Positions 62,818-64,000 of a stretch of 64,000 nt of DNA are shown one piece after another; the stretch's first letter is position 1; the number at the start of each line of letters is the position of its first letter. Both the position numbers and the translations under genes were made by a program. The notes beneath the pieces were generated by a model. The model worked only from the letters and a program-made list of their open reading frames with translations. It searched no databases and had not been told where the DNA came from. Source of the DNA: Archangium gephyra (GTDB lineage: Bacteria > Myxococcota > Myxococcia > Myxococcales > Myxococcaceae). The stretch is taken from assembly GCA_003243425.1 (NCBI GenBank), contig QFQP01000014.1:1-64000 (forward strand). Reading direction: 5' to 3'.

Positions 62818-64000
62818 TCAGTTCGCCCAGTCGGGCGTCGTCAGGTCACCACGGTCGATCGGCAGCGCGATCTGGTTGTTGCCGTCGAAGGTCATCACAT
62901 ACAGCCCGCGACCACCGTCACGCGTCGAGGTGAACATGATGAGGCGGCCATTGGGCGAGAACACCGGCTCCTCGTTGCCCGACGCGTCCTGCGTGAGGCG
63001 CGTGATCTTCTTGGTCTCGACGTTCACCGTGAAGAGGTCGAACGCGTTGCGCTCATCGCGCGCCGTGAAGGCGATGAGGTCTCCGCGCGGGCTCCACGAC
63101 GGCGTGGTGTTGTAGTTGCCCTGGAACGTGAGGCGCTTCTGGCCCGAGCCGTCGGCGTTCATCACGTAGATCTGCGGGCCGCCATCGCGGTTCGACACGA
63201 AGCCGATGCGCTTGCCGTCGGGCGACCACGTGGGGCTGGTGTTGAGGAAGAACTTGCTGTCGGTGATCTTCGTGAGGTTCGAGCCGTCGGCGTTGGCGAC
63301 GTAGATCTCGGCGTTCTCACCTTCCGACACCGACACCGCCACGCGCTTGCCGTCGGGCGAGAACGACGCGCCGGTCACCATGCTGCCCTTGCCGATGATC
63401 TGCGTCGGCTCGCCACCACGCGCCGCAAAGAGGAACGGCTTCTTGCTGCGGTACGAGGTGAAGGCCACGCCACCACCGGGAATCAGCGCGGGCAGCACGT
63501 TCACGTCACCATTCGTCACGCGGCTGGCGTTCTTGCCGTCCCAGTCGGCGACGTACACGTCACGGCCGCCGGGCGACTTGCGCGTGAAGGCGATGCGCGT
63601 CTCGAAGGGGCCCGTCTCGCGCGTGTAGAACTTGTAGACCGCGTTCGCGAGCTTGTGCGCCAGCTTCCGCGCGTCCTTCAACGGCACCGACTCGGTGACC
63701 TTGAGGTCTTCACGGCCAGCAGCCACCGCGAACAGACGCAGGTCACCGCGGAGGTTCGCACCATCGACACTCAACTGCGTCTTCACCAGCGACTCGGCGC
63801 CGATGTCGGTCCAGCGCGGGAACTGAATGGTCGACGCGGTGACGCCTTCCTTCGGGTCGGCCAGGAAGCTCTTGCGATCCAGCACCTGGAACAGGCCGCA
63901 CGCGGCGAAGTCGAAGGTCAACGCAGCGTCGAACTCCACCGCGGCCGTCTTCGCGCCTTCATCCTGCATCTGCGGTACCGCGACAGCGAGCGGCATCGGG
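62818..64000 (-). CDS. tolB: TolB periplasmic beta-propeller protein (5' end outside window)
   Basis: At least 394 residues, open at the right edge; the expected signal peptide is missing, so the start lies beyond 64000. The N-terminal domain (FDAALTFDFAACGLFQVLDR) matches TolB, and the C-terminal six-bladed propeller shows WD40-like PD40 repeats (FSPDGKRVAVSVSEG, WSPDGKRIGFVSNRDG, FSPNGRLIMFTSTRDG). It belongs to the Tol-Pal system that keeps the envelope tied together during division. Pal and TolA/Q/R are not in view. Confidence 0.94.
   Translation of the reverse strand, partial: PMPLAVAVPQMQDEGAKTAAVEFDAALTFDFAACGLFQVLDRKSFLADPKEGVTASTIQFPRWTDIGAESLVKTQLSVDGANLRGDLRLFAVAAGREDLKVTESVPLKDARKLAHKLANAVYKFYTRETGPFETRIAFTRKSPGGRDVYVADWDGKNASRVTNGDVNVLPALIPGGGVAFTSYRSKKPFLFAARGGEPTQIIGKGSMVTGASFSPDGKRVAVSVSEGENAEIYVANADGSNLTKITDSKFFLNTSPTWSPDGKRIGFVSNRDGGPQIYVMNADGSGQKRLTFQGNYNTTPSWSPRGDLIAFTARDERNAFDLFTVNVETKKITRLTQDASGNEEPVFSPNGRLIMFTSTRDGGRGLYVMTFDGNNQIALPIDRGDLTTPDWAN

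Noticed and set aside
1..64000. tRNA or rRNA genes, insertion sequences, prophage, attachment sites, riboswitches
   Set aside because: None could be recognised; the gaps between genes are mostly below 150 bases and contain only the sites listed.

Overview
The window is high-GC DNA (roughly two thirds G+C by eye) with tightly packed, often overlapping genes. It most likely comes from a myxobacterium (Myxococcota). The evidence is the gene order pilB-pilT-pilC-pilS-pilR-pilS2-pilR2-pilM-N-O-P-Q followed by efp-accB-accC and a long TPR protein like SgmX, which matches the Myxococcus xanthus pilus region. Glycine-rich and cysteine-rich lipoproteins, a MYXO-CTERM-like tail, a PilZ-like/Hsp70 fusion and many NtrC-type regulators agree with this. 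Genus cannot be told from the sequence alone.

Region 1 (1-3.4 kb): the distal part of a CRISPR array (15 identical 35-base repeats plus a degenerate last one, no cas genes in view) ends 14 bases from the stop codon of a catalase-peroxidase gene, katG, which carries two single-base frameshifts. Region 2 (3.4-11.4 kb, minus strand): a DUF695-like gene, then alaS, a lipoprotein and a PilZ-like/Hsp70 fusion overlapping by 4 bases, then a calpain-family cysteine protease with a small partner gene and a strong terminator. Region 3 (11.5-19.5 kb): a HEAT-repeat secreted protein, a HAMP membrane protein, an exonuclease fused to a decayed DinG-like helicase, a glycine-repeat lipoprotein, a cupredoxin lipoprotein, and a von Willebrand A protein paired with a sigma-region-4-like HTH protein. 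Region 4 (19.5-25 kb, minus strand): one probable operon holding a catalytically dead subtilase/FG-GAP protein, trmB, a diguanylate cyclase response regulator, a small lipoprotein and a protein with an Hfq/Sm-like C-terminal domain.

Region 5 (25-49.6 kb): ribF, then the type IV pilus locus. PilB and PilT are the extension and retraction motors, PilC the platform, PilM/N/O/P the alignment complex and PilQ the secretin. PilSR and PilS2R2 are regulators. A roadblock protein and the SgmX-like TPR protein suggest MglA/MglB-style polarity control. pilA, pilG, pilH, pilI and pilD, which lie between pilR and pilS2 in M. xanthus, are absent here. Between pilR2 and a small XRE regulator lies an unusual 143-base region with four dyad symmetries. 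efp, accB and accC are housekeeping genes embedded in the locus.

Region 6 (49.6-64 kb): TamB and an Omp85/TamA-like protein with a lipid acyltransferase (outer-membrane biogenesis). These are followed by a minus-strand operon of a GNAT acetyltransferase, a PLP aminotransferase, a Ppx/GppA phosphatase and a Spinster-like MFS transporter. Then come a fabH-type ketoacyl synthase and the 3' part of tolB, cut by the window edge. No rRNA, tRNA, insertion sequence or prophage was recognised.
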